Shown here: one piece after another, positions 22,735 to 34,033 of the stretch
How the letters are laid out: the number at the start of each line of letters is the position of its first letter
Position numbering within the stretch: the first letter of the stretch is position 1
Assembly (NCBI GenBank): GCA_010093485.1
Contig: MU001493.1
Span: forward strand, 1,848,937 to 1,912,936
Length of the DNA: 64,000 nt
Direction: 5' to 3'
DNA from: Karstenula rhodostoma CBS 690.94
Taxonomy: Eukaryota; Ascomycota; Dothideomycetes; Pleosporales; Didymosphaeriaceae
Made by a program: the position numbers and the translations under genes
The notes under the pieces: model-generated
Seen by the model: the letters and a program-made list of their open reading frames with translations, nothing else
Told to the model about the DNA's origin: nothing
Databases searched by the model: none

Positions 22735-23414
22735 ACCTTCGTCCAGCGTCGAAGGCACAGATACTCGTGTGGCCAGAGTAGAGGCCGAGATAGACCATGC
22801 AGCGAGACTGCCCCCAGGTGTCGGTCCCAAGGATGGACCTTGCACATAGTGCAGGGGTGGCGCCATTAGAGCAGAAAGTGATTGCGATGGTGTTGGTTGG
22901 CATCTGAGTTGATTTGCTATTTTCTGGTTCACGTCCGTTCATGACACTTCGAGAGATACCCTCGCGATTTGAGGTTAGGGTGGGCAGTATATTTCCTTTA
23001 ATTCCGCGTAAGGCTTGATGCCGCGCCTTGGAACATAGATATGGCTAGGCGTACTACTATTGAACACAATCTCAATAAGCCGTAACATGATCTTATCTTT
23101 GTGCTCAATGATGATCGACAGCACATGGAGGGATGATGCTGTGAGGAGCGGGAAGGACGGGGCCGACGCGGCTGAATGCGGGACAACGTCACAACCCTGT
23201 CGGTGGCGGTCCCGCACTGCAACTCAACCCTCCTTCAACATCACTCTCTTTCACACTGTACCCAAAGAGCATATGTGAATCGACTGCTCCTCTCCACACC
23301 GCTCCATTCTCCGCATAGAATGCAGTCTGAGCTCACCGGTTTGCTTATAAATCCGCAGCCGTTCATCCCACCTTGAGCCCTTTGAACGCAATACATCACA
23401 ACTTCACCTTCACC
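22735..23414. other. Intergenic
   Basis: 680 bp holding the GH16 3' region and the promoter of the next plus-strand gene. Nothing else recognised. Confidence 0.45.
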
Positions 23415-24650
23415 ATGAACAATGTAGTGGGCAGCCCGCTCACTACCACCCGCGATCGCGATACTGCCGACGTCGATACCCCGATGAGCGACTCCGAGAG
23501 CGATAACGAGGTCTTTGAGGATGTTATGCCACAGTGCACCGAAGCGAACGACGTTTCCGCCGACGTGCACGATGTCTCCGTTGATGTCGACATGGGCAGC
23601 CCTCAAGCCCAGAGCTTCAGCTATATCGATCATCTCCTCACTCCGCCAGAGTCATCCCTCGCACCTTCGGTTCAAACCGCGCCTTCAGTGCACAAGGCGG
23701 CCCCGCTGCCGCGACCGCGGAAACACCCGCTTCCGTCAGGCGGCCAGAAAGAGGCGTCCCTGATATTCTATCTTGACCGGGCGCTGGATAACGTAGGCAA
23801 GAGAGCTGCCAACAGACATGTGAAAGAGCTGTTGCCGGGAGAGGTTGCAGGGTACAAGAGCTTCGCAGAGGTTGCGAAGGACCTAGACACGCTTGTCGAT
23901 GTGGTCTGGGTCACTAGCACACCTACACTCCAGCTCCCATATCTCATCAGTATCACCGTGGCAGCGATCAATTGCGTTCCGATGCTCCCACCCTTGCCCC
24001 GCACCACACTCAATTTCCTCTCCAAGCTCGATCTTACATTTGCTGCTCTTCTCAGCGGCTTGGATCCCGACACCAATGAACCGTTGCCTGGGTTCAAGAG
24101 CAATCGCGGCATTTCGACGACCGACAAGGTCCGCGTGAAAGGTATCGTCGAGCGCGCGAGAAGCACTGTCACAAAACATCTTGTGGGGGAAGAAGGCGAA
24201 GACGCTCCGCAGATCAACAGGAAAGCAGACCACACGAGCAACGACGAGGACGGTTTCGTCAAGTTCGAAGGGTTTGAAAATTCGGACGACAGCGACGATG
24301 AGGAAGCCTACAAGAAGGATGAAAGGGAGGTCGCACACGTGTTTGAAAAGACGGTCATGGAGCTTGGAGACTTGTTGGGAGGTGATCCGATCGGAATCGT
24401 GACGGACGAGGAGCAGGATATGCGCAGGCAACTTGAGGAGGACGCTGCAGCTATGAAAGAAAGAGCTGCGTTCGAGGCAGAGGATCAGGGGGTGATGGAG
24501 TTCGAGAATGAGGAAGAGGTGATGGCTGGGCAGCGGCAGTATGTGGAAGACGCAGGGAAAGAGTTTGAGGACGAGGCTCAGTGGTCGGGTGAGGGGCATG
24601 GATTTGCACCTCATAACGTGTATGTGGAGAAACCCAAGCAAGCGAAGTGA
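23415..24650 (+). CDS. Conserved-looking acidic protein of unknown function
   Basis: Single-exon 411-aa protein; the first ATG in frame is 23415 (MNNVVGSPLTTTRDRD). Residues ~1-115 are Ser/Thr/Asp-rich and look disordered (TPMSDSESDNEVFEDVM). Residues ~120-270 look folded and helical (ASLIFYLDRALDNVGKR, PYLISITVAAINCVPMLPPLP, TLNFLSKLDLTFAALLSGLD, GISTTDKVRVKGIVERAR). The C-terminal ~150 residues are very acidic with predicted helix (EEDAAAMKERAAFEAED). I do not recognise a domain with a named function. The folded middle suggests a real conserved gene of filamentous ascomycetes; the acidic tail would fit a nuclear or chaperone-like role, but that is a guess. Confidence 0.85.
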   Translation: MNNVVGSPLTTTRDRDTADVDTPMSDSESDNEVFEDVMPQCTEANDVSADVHDVSVDVDMGSPQAQSFSYIDHLLTPPESSLAPSVQTAPSVHKAAPLPRPRKHPLPSGGQKEASLIFYLDRALDNVGKRAANRHVKELLPGEVAGYKSFAEVAKDLDTLVDVVWVTSTPTLQLPYLISITVAAINCVPMLPPLPRTTLNFLSKLDLTFAALLSGLDPDTNEPLPGFKSNRGISTTDKVRVKGIVERARSTVTKHLVGEEGEDAPQINRKADHTSNDEDGFVKFEGFENSDDSDDEEAYKKDEREVAHVFEKTVMELGDLLGGDPIGIVTDEEQDMRRQLEEDAAAMKERAAFEAEDQGVMEFENEEEVMAGQRQYVEDAGKEFEDEAQWSGEGHGFAPHNVYVEKPKQAK

Positions 24651-25145
24651 TATGGTGATGTGCGTTTGGGTTCCTTTCGGCTTGTCAATCCATCGTCTCG
24701 ACTGGTATCTGTTGCGTGGGTCATTCTGTTGCGAAGGCGCTGTTCAATTGACCTTGGTCTTTGCACAGCTTCGCCAGACGCGCTCCCATAGGATATACGC
24801 AGAACGGCATTGTGATGCTCGCGATCCGCCAAACGCCGTATACGCCGAGACGCACTCGACGTGCATTGTAAAGGAGCATACGCCCGCCGCTCCTTCCAAC
24901 AAGTTTCAAAATGGAAGGCACGATGCTTGACGTCACGCTTTCACGCGCCTTCTCTCGGCAACGCGTTGGTACAAACGCGGCCCTGCTCGCACGTCACACC
25001 TTCTGCACACATTCAATAATTCGTCTTCTGTGAGCGCCTTGCCCGCCCCAGTGTAACACGGGGCACTCACTCACTCACTCACGTCTGGGCCGTGAGTCAC
25101 CTCTCCTTGCGATTGATCAAACAACGAAGCAAACACACTCTCGGC
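24651..25145. other. Intergenic
   Basis: 495 bp between tandem plus-strand genes. Contains a short CTCA/CACT microsatellite at about 25064-25083. Otherwise nothing recognised. Confidence 0.45.
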
Positions 25146-28100
25146 ATGCCATCCCTCTACTGCGCGGGCGTGCGCATTCACCTGGCGTTACAGCCGCTCG
25201 CACCTACCCTCACCGAGCACGTTCAGCTGAAGAAAGGCTCTGACGCGGCTTCCAAAAGCGAACAAGCAGAGAAGGCCCTGCGAGAGAGCGTGCATGCGCT
25301 GCTTCCCGAAGAGCGAGTGCCGTTCCCTGGCGATGACGGCAAGTTTGCAGTCAATTGGCTTGGTGACGCGCCATTCTTGCAGACTGTTGTCGGCGAGTCC
25401 TATGGGAGGCTGGATCAACTCGGGGATTTGAAGCAGAGGCTTGCTTCGAGCAACACGTACGCCGCACCGGCCGCCAACGGTAGACACTCGTCGCGACGCC
25501 TGCTATCTTCCGATGATGACGAGCATGACGAGAGCAGCCGAATCGAACAACTTCCAACACATGGCTTGTCAATGTCACCTTCGCCATACACTTTACCGAC
25601 CAAGCACCAAGAGCCCAAGGCGCTCGTTCTTCATGTCATGCTCAGCGACAAGACCTTCTTCCCCAGCCCACTCAGCAACAGCCCACAGCATCTCAAGATC
25701 GATGTGCTCTTCAATGGCCAGTTGTCCAGCTCTGCCCTCATACACACGCAAGATATCCGGACTGGCGCCAAGTCACTCAATCAGGTCTTTGCCGGTGCGC
25801 GCATCGACTACATGGCAGAGCGACCATGGGTCATGCATACACCTCGGTCCGGTGCTTTTTCAAGACATCCTGCAGAAGGGTCCTCTAGCACCAGTGTACA
25901 AGCTCGTTGGGAAGAGATCCAGAAAGCCTTGATTGGCGAAGCCGAAGAACGAGGGGTCGACGTGAATGGTGAGAGGCCACCAACAGCGAGGTATCTACGG
26001 GAGCTCGCAAACATGCAAATGCCAGACATGGTTCGAGACCTGCAGAAACCCGGTGGGATGAAGTTCGGCGTCATCGACGTGATCATCACAGTAGGAATTG
26101 GAAAGAAAACCGTCGATAATGCGGCGTACCTGAAGTCACCAACGCGATTGTCCGATGACCGGTTCTGTTACGAAGCGAATGGTGGTGATGGTTCTGAGTC
26201 ATATCAGGCTCATGCGTATACATCTGGACCGCTCTCGATTGCAAGCGATGATCAAGACGCAGAGGGTGAATCCGATCATGAGGTTCCTGCATTGACCCAA
26301 GACACCATCTACCACGGCCTACCGATCCCATCTAGCAAGGAGCTTCCACCTCTACCACTGCAATCAGCTTTACCGTGGCACAACCCGTTCACTGGCTCTC
26401 CGATCCGGCCGTTGGCGCCACTGGAACCTCCGACTTCTTTCGTGCGTGGCACCTTGATCCTTCCCGGAGCGAGTGAGCCACCACAGAAACGTGGCCGCTT
26501 CCAGGGTGCAACTGACTTGCATAGCGAGGCGACACAGCAGATGCCACCTCCACGGCCGTCGTACCCATCTGCTCATGGCCCGTCAATTCCCCCGCGCAGC
26601 TCGTACACGCCGTCGGTACCCCAGACAGGTTTCAATGTGAATCAGTATGACAGCTCCGAACATGCGAATCCGTACCAGTTGCCTTACGCCGGCATGATGG
26701 CTGGCCTGGACTTCGCAAATTTCGACGGCCCCGCATATTCACCCCTCAGGTATGGCTCTGGCGGCCAGCTCACACTCCCTTCGTTCATGCCAATGCCCGA
26801 GGAAGTTATACCAAGCCCCTCTGCCACCAGTGAATTTTCGAGTCCATACTCCCAACCAAGCGCACCGCCCAAACAAGGTTCCAGTACGGTGTTCTCTTCG
26901 GATAATTCAATCCCGTACGGTTCAATGGGCTACGGCATTTTCAACACTGGTCAGTTCCCTCATGCAAGTGTTTCTCCAGGCTACGCTTTATACGAGATGA
27001 ACCGATCGCCTTTAGGTCCACTGGGGCTTGTTCCTCGTCCAATAAGCCCATATGCATCTGTACCGTACATGCCACCGCTCAGGAGACCTTCCAACGGTCC
27101 GCCGCCTCCATTGGGTTTCTTCAAAGTCACCAAGAAGCCAAAGACGCCTCCGATGGAACCGAAAGCAATTGATCGCAATCCAATCGAACCTGGGGTTTCC
27201 TTGCGCCGTCTGGTGATCCGTGTGGGTGCCCGTGTCGTTGTTTCTCATCATTTTACAGCACCACGTTTACTTCATGCGAAGGCAAGCCTCCGTGTTGATG
27301 CCCCAACGTCTTCTACATTTCTCACCAGGGCACGCGAGGAATCTCCAGGCTCGGTAGAATGGGTCGAACAAGCTGATATGCGCCGTCCGAACAAAGCAGC
27401 TGTGGCGACTCCGTCGAATTCAACACCAAACGCAGTGATCGATCTAACAACGACCAAGAGCTTGGACAAGACTAAGAGAGACTCCATCCACGACGGCCTC
27501 ACGAGTGCTGATGTGTCAAGTCACGCGGTCAAGATCCCAGCTGTAGCTACAAAAGGGTCCAAAGCCGCCTCCACTGTCGCAAAGACGTCGGTCTCGGCAA
27601 GAATTGCGTCTGGCCTGTACGTGTATGCTCCAGTGCATCGAACAGCTGAGACTGGAATTCTTGGCGTCCAGGGGCCCAAAGCCAACCTCTTCGTCTTTGA
27701 TAATCCCGAGGAACTTCTGAGGAAGAAGAAGTCAAAAGCCCAGGGTCAGTCCCGCTCTGCTTCGCCGACTAAGGTAGATGCACCCGCAGATGTGGTGGCC
27801 GCCAGATCTATTCACACTACAGAGTTTCAAAAGGTGGACCAGCCCATTGTATCAAAGGGCGTCGACACTGGATCCAGTTCTCCATTGTCTGAGCTATCTA
27901 ATTCACCCCAGTTGTCGGTCATGGCAGAGGCTCCCCAAGAAACCAATGCGAATGTGCAAGTCAACACGCCAGAGTTGCCATTTGCAGCAGTACCAGCTCG
28001 TACAAAAACATCTGCTTCACTGCATGCTTCCGGTCCCCTCTCAATGCCCGCGAGCGAACTCTCGGCACCCCTCGCGCCTTCGATGCTCCCCGCTTCCCTC

Positions 28101-28382
28101 CCCATCCCCCGCTCCGTCTTCACCACCCTCAAGCGCAAGCGTGCCTCTGAGCCAACCCCCAGGCGCACCTCCGCCGGCGCATACATCAAACAGCCCCGCA
28201 GCCCCGACCGCCTGAACGCAAAGGAAAACTCGCCGCTGAACAAGGACTGCGTGGTTCAGTACGCGGTGAGCGAGCGGCAGGGTGGCGGGCTGAGACAGGT
28301 GAAGAGCGAGAGGAAGGGCGTGTTCAAGGAGGAGAATGTGGTTGTGGGTTGTAGGTTTTTTGTGAGTGGTGTTAGGAGGTGA
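25146..28382 (+). CDS. Large, mostly disordered protein of unknown function
   Basis: Single-exon protein of 1078 aa starting at the first in-frame ATG, 25146 (MPSLYCAGVRIHLALQPLAP). Short islands look ordered: residues ~1-100 (FAVNWLGDAPFLQTVVGES), ~155-200 (ALVLHVMLSDKTFFPSP, LKIDVLFNGQL), ~254-320 (RWEEIQKALIGEAEERGV, FGVIDVIITVGIGKKTV) and ~685-720 (LRRLVIRVGARVVVSHHF). Between them lie long Pro/Ser/Tyr-rich segments. The C-terminus is basic with SP motifs (KQPRSPDRLNAKENSP), which are possible CDK sites. No domain with a known function is recognised. The ordered islands spaced through disorder suggest a scaffold or chromatin-associated protein; this is inference. Confidence 0.85.
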   Translation: MPSLYCAGVRIHLALQPLAPTLTEHVQLKKGSDAASKSEQAEKALRESVHALLPEERVPFPGDDGKFAVNWLGDAPFLQTVVGESYGRLDQLGDLKQRLASSNTYAAPAANGRHSSRRLLSSDDDEHDESSRIEQLPTHGLSMSPSPYTLPTKHQEPKALVLHVMLSDKTFFPSPLSNSPQHLKIDVLFNGQLSSSALIHTQDIRTGAKSLNQVFAGARIDYMAERPWVMHTPRSGAFSRHPAEGSSSTSVQARWEEIQKALIGEAEERGVDVNGERPPTARYLRELANMQMPDMVRDLQKPGGMKFGVIDVIITVGIGKKTVDNAAYLKSPTRLSDDRFCYEANGGDGSESYQAHAYTSGPLSIASDDQDAEGESDHEVPALTQDTIYHGLPIPSSKELPPLPLQSALPWHNPFTGSPIRPLAPLEPPTSFVRGTLILPGASEPPQKRGRFQGATDLHSEATQQMPPPRPSYPSAHGPSIPPRSSYTPSVPQTGFNVNQYDSSEHANPYQLPYAGMMAGLDFANFDGPAYSPLRYGSGGQLTLPSFMPMPEEVIPSPSATSEFSSPYSQPSAPPKQGSSTVFSSDNSIPYGSMGYGIFNTGQFPHASVSPGYALYEMNRSPLGPLGLVPRPISPYASVPYMPPLRRPSNGPPPPLGFFKVTKKPKTPPMEPKAIDRNPIEPGVSLRRLVIRVGARVVVSHHFTAPRLLHAKASLRVDAPTSSTFLTRAREESPGSVEWVEQADMRRPNKAAVATPSNSTPNAVIDLTTTKSLDKTKRDSIHDGLTSADVSSHAVKIPAVATKGSKAASTVAKTSVSARIASGLYVYAPVHRTAETGILGVQGPKANLFVFDNPEELLRKKKSKAQGQSRSASPTKVDAPADVVAARSIHTTEFQKVDQPIVSKGVDTGSSSPLSELSNSPQLSVMAEAPQETNANVQVNTPELPFAAVPARTKTSASLHASGPLSMPASELSAPLAPSMLPASLPIPRSVFTTLKRKRASEPTPRRTSAGAYIKQPRSPDRLNAKENSPLNKDCVVQYAVSERQGGGLRQVKSERKGVFKEENVVVGCRFFVSGVRR

Positions 28383-29485
28383 TGAAGAAAGGAAAGATGG
28401 GTGGTCGGTCATCGGTGCGGTGTAGTGTATGTGTGGATTCTTTAATACGCTGCTCTTCGATGTGTATAGCACTGTACAGTAAAAAGCATATGTGGGACGC
28501 TAAGGTGGGAATGTAAGTGAAAGGAAAAGTACATGATGTTACTATTACGGTCTCGTGGAGATACAAAAGCTCCAAAATCCAGTCAAAACTCAAAAACTTT
28601 GCACAAGCTCAAGTCTCGCTGTGATGCTGTGTGTCAGGCTTCGTGTGAACCCGAGCAGTACCATACATTCGATTAATATTGTCAGTGCATGTAAACATGT
28701 TGATTTCCGATAACATCTCTATAAAAAGCCTTCTCGTCAATATATTTACAATTTCTGAATGTCACGCATCTTCCAGAGTCGTCCGCAGGCTTAATGTAAG
28801 CGATTGTAATTGAGCAGACGGTGCCTCAGATATATAAGAGTGCGAGCTATAGACAAGATATATACAAATGTCCTATTACAATCTAGACCAGGCCTCTGCT
28901 ACGAGCGCGTATATATCGTGCTTAGTTTACACATTCGATCGAGTAGCGCTCGTGGAAGTCGAGGTGATCTGACGAGGGGAAGTATTAAGCGTGGCGAAGC
29001 TAAGGAGCATGAGCTTGCGATACTGCCCAAGAGCTTGAGAACTTAGAAACTGTATTTCCGGCGCACATGTGTAGTTATATAGGATATCCGAACGCTGGAT
29101 ATATTGTTCCCAGGAGTTCTTTTGTTAGCGGATTCTCAGGGAGAGTGAGGACGAAGCAGGCGGCGATGGCAGCATGTAGGTAATCTGTAGTCCCGCACGA
29201 CAGGCGACATCTCATTTGGCGGCCAAACTGATCGCAACGTTTCTTCGCAATTCGAGTCTAGCCAGCTCCTCCATCCGTACAAGTGCCTTACGCCCAGCAC
29301 TCTTGACCAGGGCACCACCGTCGGTGCCCGCGACGCTAAACCGCATTTCACAGATGGCAAGGAGCGTCCAGCTGAGATCTCCCGCGTTTATAATATCGTC
29401 TCCAGGATTGAGGAAATTTCGAGTCGAAGCCCAACTAGCATCCTCCTCCAAAGTTGCCTGCGGCGAGGTTTGAGGAAAGTGTAAT
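28383..29485. other. Gene-free stretch
   Basis: 1.1 kb with 3' sequence of the preceding gene, AT-rich sequence around 28480-28920 and the promoter of the next gene. Open frames on both strands at 29210-29600 overlap each other and the next gene's first exon, and I do not support them. Confidence 0.45.
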
Positions 29486-30607
29486 ATGGCACTCCGCCAG
29501 CCCACAACCACGTTTGCATTGTCGACGACTTTCACGGCTCCCGCATCATGCGCCGCTACGCACAACATCGACATCCTGCCCTCACCGGGGTACCTCATCT
29601 ACTGGAACGAGCCGTTCCCCGCGACCGGGGTGACTGCCAGCGCATGCTACCCCAAAGAGTTCTTGCGGAGCTACACCGCGGTGTCGCCGAGCGTGGAGCG
29701 CGCGCTGGGGAGTTCTGTGGTGCCAGCCATGAGCCCGTTGGTTTGTCCGGAGAAATGGTGCACGGCGTATGCGGGGAAGGACAATTATTTGGCGTGCTGT
29801 CCTGAGTGAGTCTGCTTCCACTCCGATCCCTCTATCATGCTTCTAAAGGAAACACATCACGTATCATGTGACCTCCAAGAAATCCTATAACCTACCATGC
29901 ACACATGAAACCTGTGGACCCAGCCCACCCATGTGCTGATTCACCCTTCTCTCAGATCCTACAGGTTCAACACCACCACCCCCGTCCTCGCAGTCTCCAC
30001 GCGCCCTGCTTACGGCGGCATCTGCTACTCCAACATCGCTATTTCTCAAAGCGAAATCGCGCGCGTGTACGCAGCCGACGGATCCAGCGCGACGCAGATG
30101 TGGTCTCCCAGCACGAGCGGCGCGCAGGCATGGGTGCATCCGATAGATGGGTGGGCGGCGTCGGGGGTGAAAGTAAGTGTGGGCTGTGCGGCACCCACGT
30201 CGTCTTCATCCTCTACTTCTGGCTCTGGGCGTTCCAAGGCGACGCCAAGCTCTGCAGGGACGTCTGGAGGGACAAGCAGTTCGAAGAATAAGTCGAAGAA
30301 GAAGAAGAAGAAAGCGTCAGGTGGCGCGATCGCGGGTGCAGTAATTGGTGCTATTATCGGTCTAGTCGCTATCATCGGGGCGATGGTTGCGCTATTGAGG
30401 AGGAGGAAGGGAGGTGCCGATGGAGAGAGTGGGATAAAGGAGGAGGATAAAAAGGTGTTTGAGGTGGGAGATGGTGAGCACGAAGTGCACGAGGTGGGAA
30501 TGTATAATCAGGCACCGCAGATAGAAGGGAGGGAGGTGCATGAGCTTAATGGTGGTGGTGCGGCAGCAGAGTTAGCTGCGCCGGTGGGGGAGGGGAAGAG
30601 AGTATAG
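29486..30607 (+). CDS. Single-pass membrane protein with Cys-containing ectodomain
   Basis: Protein of 323 aa, exons 29486-29805 and 29956-30607 (intron 150 bp). The splice gives ACCPESYRFNTTTP in frame. The N-terminal ~200 residues hold cysteines (CAATHN, CYPKEF, CPEKWC, CCPE, GICYSN, GCAAP) and probably form the ectodomain; a Ser/Gly/Lys-rich linker follows (SSKNKSKKKKKKASGG), then a membrane helix (AIAGAVIGAIIGLVAIIGAM) and an acidic ~70-residue tail. This is the layout of fungal wall sensor-like proteins, but no WSC domain is present and no clear signal peptide is visible at MALRQPTTTF. Function unknown. The lysine run beside the helix is unusual on the outer side, so topology is uncertain. 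Confidence 0.78.
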
Positions 30608-30745
30608 ATAGGAGCGCAGTGGGTATGGGGGTGTTTTGTGATGACATGAACGTACCAAAGGCGATCTTACAAAGCGAGGTGCAACTTCGGTTTCTTGTGC
30701 TTCAGGCCACGAGTGCAAGCCGCTATTTTCATACTCCCTCATCCC

Positions 30746-33700
30746 TTAATACGCCCCTTCCCTCTCCACCCACCCATCCACCGGACTCATCTCTACGTCT
30801 CCAAACCCGCTCTCCACAGCCATCCCGCTCACTATCTCAAACCCTCTCGGCGTTGCGCCCCCGTTTTCCAGCGCCCAAATACTCACACCTAACGTGTTCT
30901 CCCCACTGTAATTCAGAATTCCCTGCGGAACAGGAAATCTCCTCTGCGGCCCAATTCCGTTCGGGAACTTGCCAAATTGGTACCCGTTCACCCACAGCTG
31001 CGCTCTCCAGCCTTTCCCTTTCCCATTGAAGGTGTCGCCGGAGAAGATGAAAGAGAGGGGAATGTCGATGGAGGAGGGAATGTCGAGGGTGAATGTCGTG
31101 GTGTAGAACGCCACACCCGGCTTTTGCAAGGCGGTCGTCGGTCCTGCGCTCGACTTCCAGGACGATGTTGGTGCATCGGGAAGGTGAAATCCTTTTCTTT
31201 CAACCCAAAGCGCGCCCTCGTTGAGCGAGCCTCTTCGTCCACCGTGGAAGTCCTCGCCGCCGAGGTTCCCCGTGATCTTCCACTTTATGCCGTCAGGCGC
31301 GCGCGACGTGCTGTTATTTGGAGGTGTGTGGCCTGGGAAATCGTACCCTACAATCCCGCGCGGCGTTTTCATCTCATTGTATCCAATCCACCAGTTCCCG
31401 TTGTGGCCCATGTGGTCGGAGAACACAGTCAATACATAAATCTCGCCCTTTTTAAGATTCGGGACAGGTAGTGTAAGATTTGCGATCTTGACGTCGGCCG
31501 CGCCATCCCACGAGCCGAGGAACGTGCTGTTTACCCACGCGGAGAAGGCGAAGGCCGAGCCGCCAGAGACATTGAGGTGAATAACCGATTCGTTACCTGT
31601 GGCGACAAAGTGACCACGCATGAGGAGCGAGCCAGTGTGGAAGCCGTACTCGGCGCCCCAGAGGACGGTAGGCGTGGTGAGGGGCCAGTAAGTGTTGTTG
31701 GTGTCCATATGGTCTGCATCTGGCCATGATGAGTCATCGTAGTCTGGTTGCAGCTCGGGCAGGGTGTCGATGGATTTCCATGGCAAGGTGTTGAGGTCGG
31801 GGAGATTGATCTTTGGGGTGGTGAAGGCAATGGTGGACTTCAGGAAGCCGTTTCTGTCGAGCGTGGCTTTGACGTCTTCGGAGTTGAAGGCTAGCCCTTT
31901 AACATTTTCGTGGGCGCCTGCGACAATTTCCACCGTAGTGGTTGCGTTAATGTCACCCGTGAGGTTGATCTTGCCATCAGCTATAGACGCAGTGCGAAGT
32001 AGATAGCCAGCCTTGACGATGAGCTCCGACGATGGCTTAAGCTCGTGAGAGTAGCTACCCGCATCGGTGCTGACAGTCCAGTAATCGTACGCAGAGTTTC
32101 GATCAAGAATGATGATGAACAAGCCAGTACCGATCCGAACAACCCTTCGCTCAGGTTTAGAATTCCAATTAAGGATTGTGACCCCATTGCGGTTGGCGAA
32201 CTTTACGCCAGAGCCTTCGACTGCCGTGGCCCCACTGGTCTTCGAAACAGCTAGCTCATGGCGCTCATTCGGACCGCCATATACGACAAGAGTCGTCCTG
32301 GAGCTGTGCTTCTTCCAGGTAAAAATCTCGGCCGACGAGTAGAGGAGGTTGTAGTCCCCCACCGGGAAGTCAGTGACATGAATCTTTGAGTCGCGACCAT
32401 GCAGCGAAAGTGTTCCACCAAGCTGCGGGATAGTAATGTTACCAGTGCTGGTTGGTACAGTGAGCTTGTACGATGCGGATTCCAGCGAGTTGTATCTAGC
32501 TTGGCTAGCGTGTGTTAGAAGCATCTACCCTGGAACGCAAAGAGACGTACCGCGAGACAAAAAACTTTGTCTTCCTTCCGACAAGCGGGGTCACGGTGAC
32601 AGCATCGTTGTCTGCATATACTCCCGTCATGTTATACCCAGGCGTAGCCGACGCAAGAGCATCCCCCGAAGCGGCGACAAAGTTCGCGATAAGCTTCGCC
32701 TCGCTGTACTTTTCGCGATGGACCTGACGCTCCTCGGTGATAGCAGCGCCGTAATCATACGAAGTATATCCATCCGCATGACCGAGATTGCCCCAATTCG
32801 TTCCACCAAACGTCTTTTACTATCAGTAGGAAGCCATATTACTCGGATCTCTGACATACCATATAGAAATTGCTAATTGTAGCACCCACCGCGATGTTGT
32901 TCTTATAGAAAATGCGCTCAAACTCGTGATTCGTAAACTCGGCGCAATTATCGAACCCATCACCGCCCCACGGCTGATACGCACCGCCCTGATACTCCAC
33001 CAGTAGGTACGGTGTATTCGGGCTCTGCTCAAGATGCGTCTTGCGCCAATCCGTGGGCAGCGCGCCGTCAGCCCAGTTCTTCGGATCCGAACAGTCCATT
33101 CCTAGAGGGTACGAGTTATGTCCGTAAATGTCGACTGGGGCATCTGTTCCTGGGGCGTTGATCCCACTGGGCCACGCTACGTTATTGATCAAGGGCACGA
33201 CGATACCCAGATCGCGGAATTGCTTTATGAGGCCGTTCATGTAGTCTGCATCTGGAAAGGTGACGTTATTCATGGCCTTGGAGTATTCATTCTCCGGTTG
33301 AAAGAGGATGATAGGGCCTCCGTTCGTGATCTGGGCTTTGGCTAGGATTGGAGTGATAGAGTCAATGTAGTGCTTGGATGCGGCCTGATAGTCTGCGTCG
33401 GGCGTGCGCAGATTTCCCTTAATCCTTTGAAGCCAACCCGGAAAACCTCCGCCATGTACCTCCGCGTTGATATACGGCCCAGGACGCTGCCCATCATCAG
33501 CCTCCCTCCATACAACTTTCCCGCAACCATACTCACAGCAACAAGATAAATCCCTGCTTTCTTCGCCGCCTCAAAATACGGCTCCCAGTCGAACAAACCC
33601 TCGGCCTGGAAATGTCCCGGCTTCGGTTCGTGCAGTACCCATGCAGAGTAGAAGCTCACACCATTGTACCCCATAGCCCTGATCTTCTGGAAGACATCAA

Positions 33701-34033
33701 GCCACAGACTCGGGACTGGCAATCTATTGTTCATTTCTTTAAGAAGGAAAGCAAAGGCGAAGCAAGAAGAAGGGCATACCGGAAAGGATGAAATTCTCCA
33801 CCCCAGAAGTTTACGCGTTTGCCGTGAACGAAGAGGGAGTGCTCGTCCCAGGCCACCTTGGTATAATTAGGGTTTAGACTTAAGGATGGTAGGAAGAGAC
33901 TCACAACATCCTGCAGATCACGTTCTTCGTGGATGATGAGATTGTTTGGTTTACCGCTCAACGCTCGCGCAGCAACGGCATTGCCACCCAGAAGTGCTAG
34001 CACAAAGCGTAGTATGTAGTGGCTGGCCCTCAT
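30746..34033 (-). CDS. lacA: Secreted GH35 beta-galactosidase
   Basis: Protein of 1010 aa from six exons: 34033-33905, 33856-33780, 33723-33537, 33486-32860, 32813-32551, 32495-30746 (introns 48, 56, 50, 46 and 55 bp). It hydrolyses terminal beta-galactosides. A signal peptide is clear ([20 protein letters not shown]). Family motifs in order: [46 protein letters not shown], acid/base Glu ~198 in QPENEYSK, nucleophile Glu ~295 in [15 protein letters not shown], and [21 protein letters not shown]. The size and C-terminal beta-sandwich domains agree with Aspergillus and Penicillium enzymes. Several of these motifs are restored only by the splices, which supports the model. The start at 34033 is the first ATG; the TTG farther upstream is not used. 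It converges on the membrane-protein gene, 138 bp away. Confidence 0.94.

Noticed and set aside
23883..24641. 252-codon antisense frame over the acidic orphan
   Set aside because: Overlaps a longer frame with fold-like composition; no motif of its own.
25092..25145. Upstream GTG extension of the 1078-aa protein
   Set aside because: Eukaryotic genes start at ATG; the first in-frame ATG is 25146. The same reasoning moved the acidic-protein start to 23415 and the GH35 start to 34033.
29212..29598. 128-codon minus-strand frame upstream of the membrane-protein gene
   Set aside because: No recognisable content; overlaps the first exon of the plus-strand gene and another open frame.
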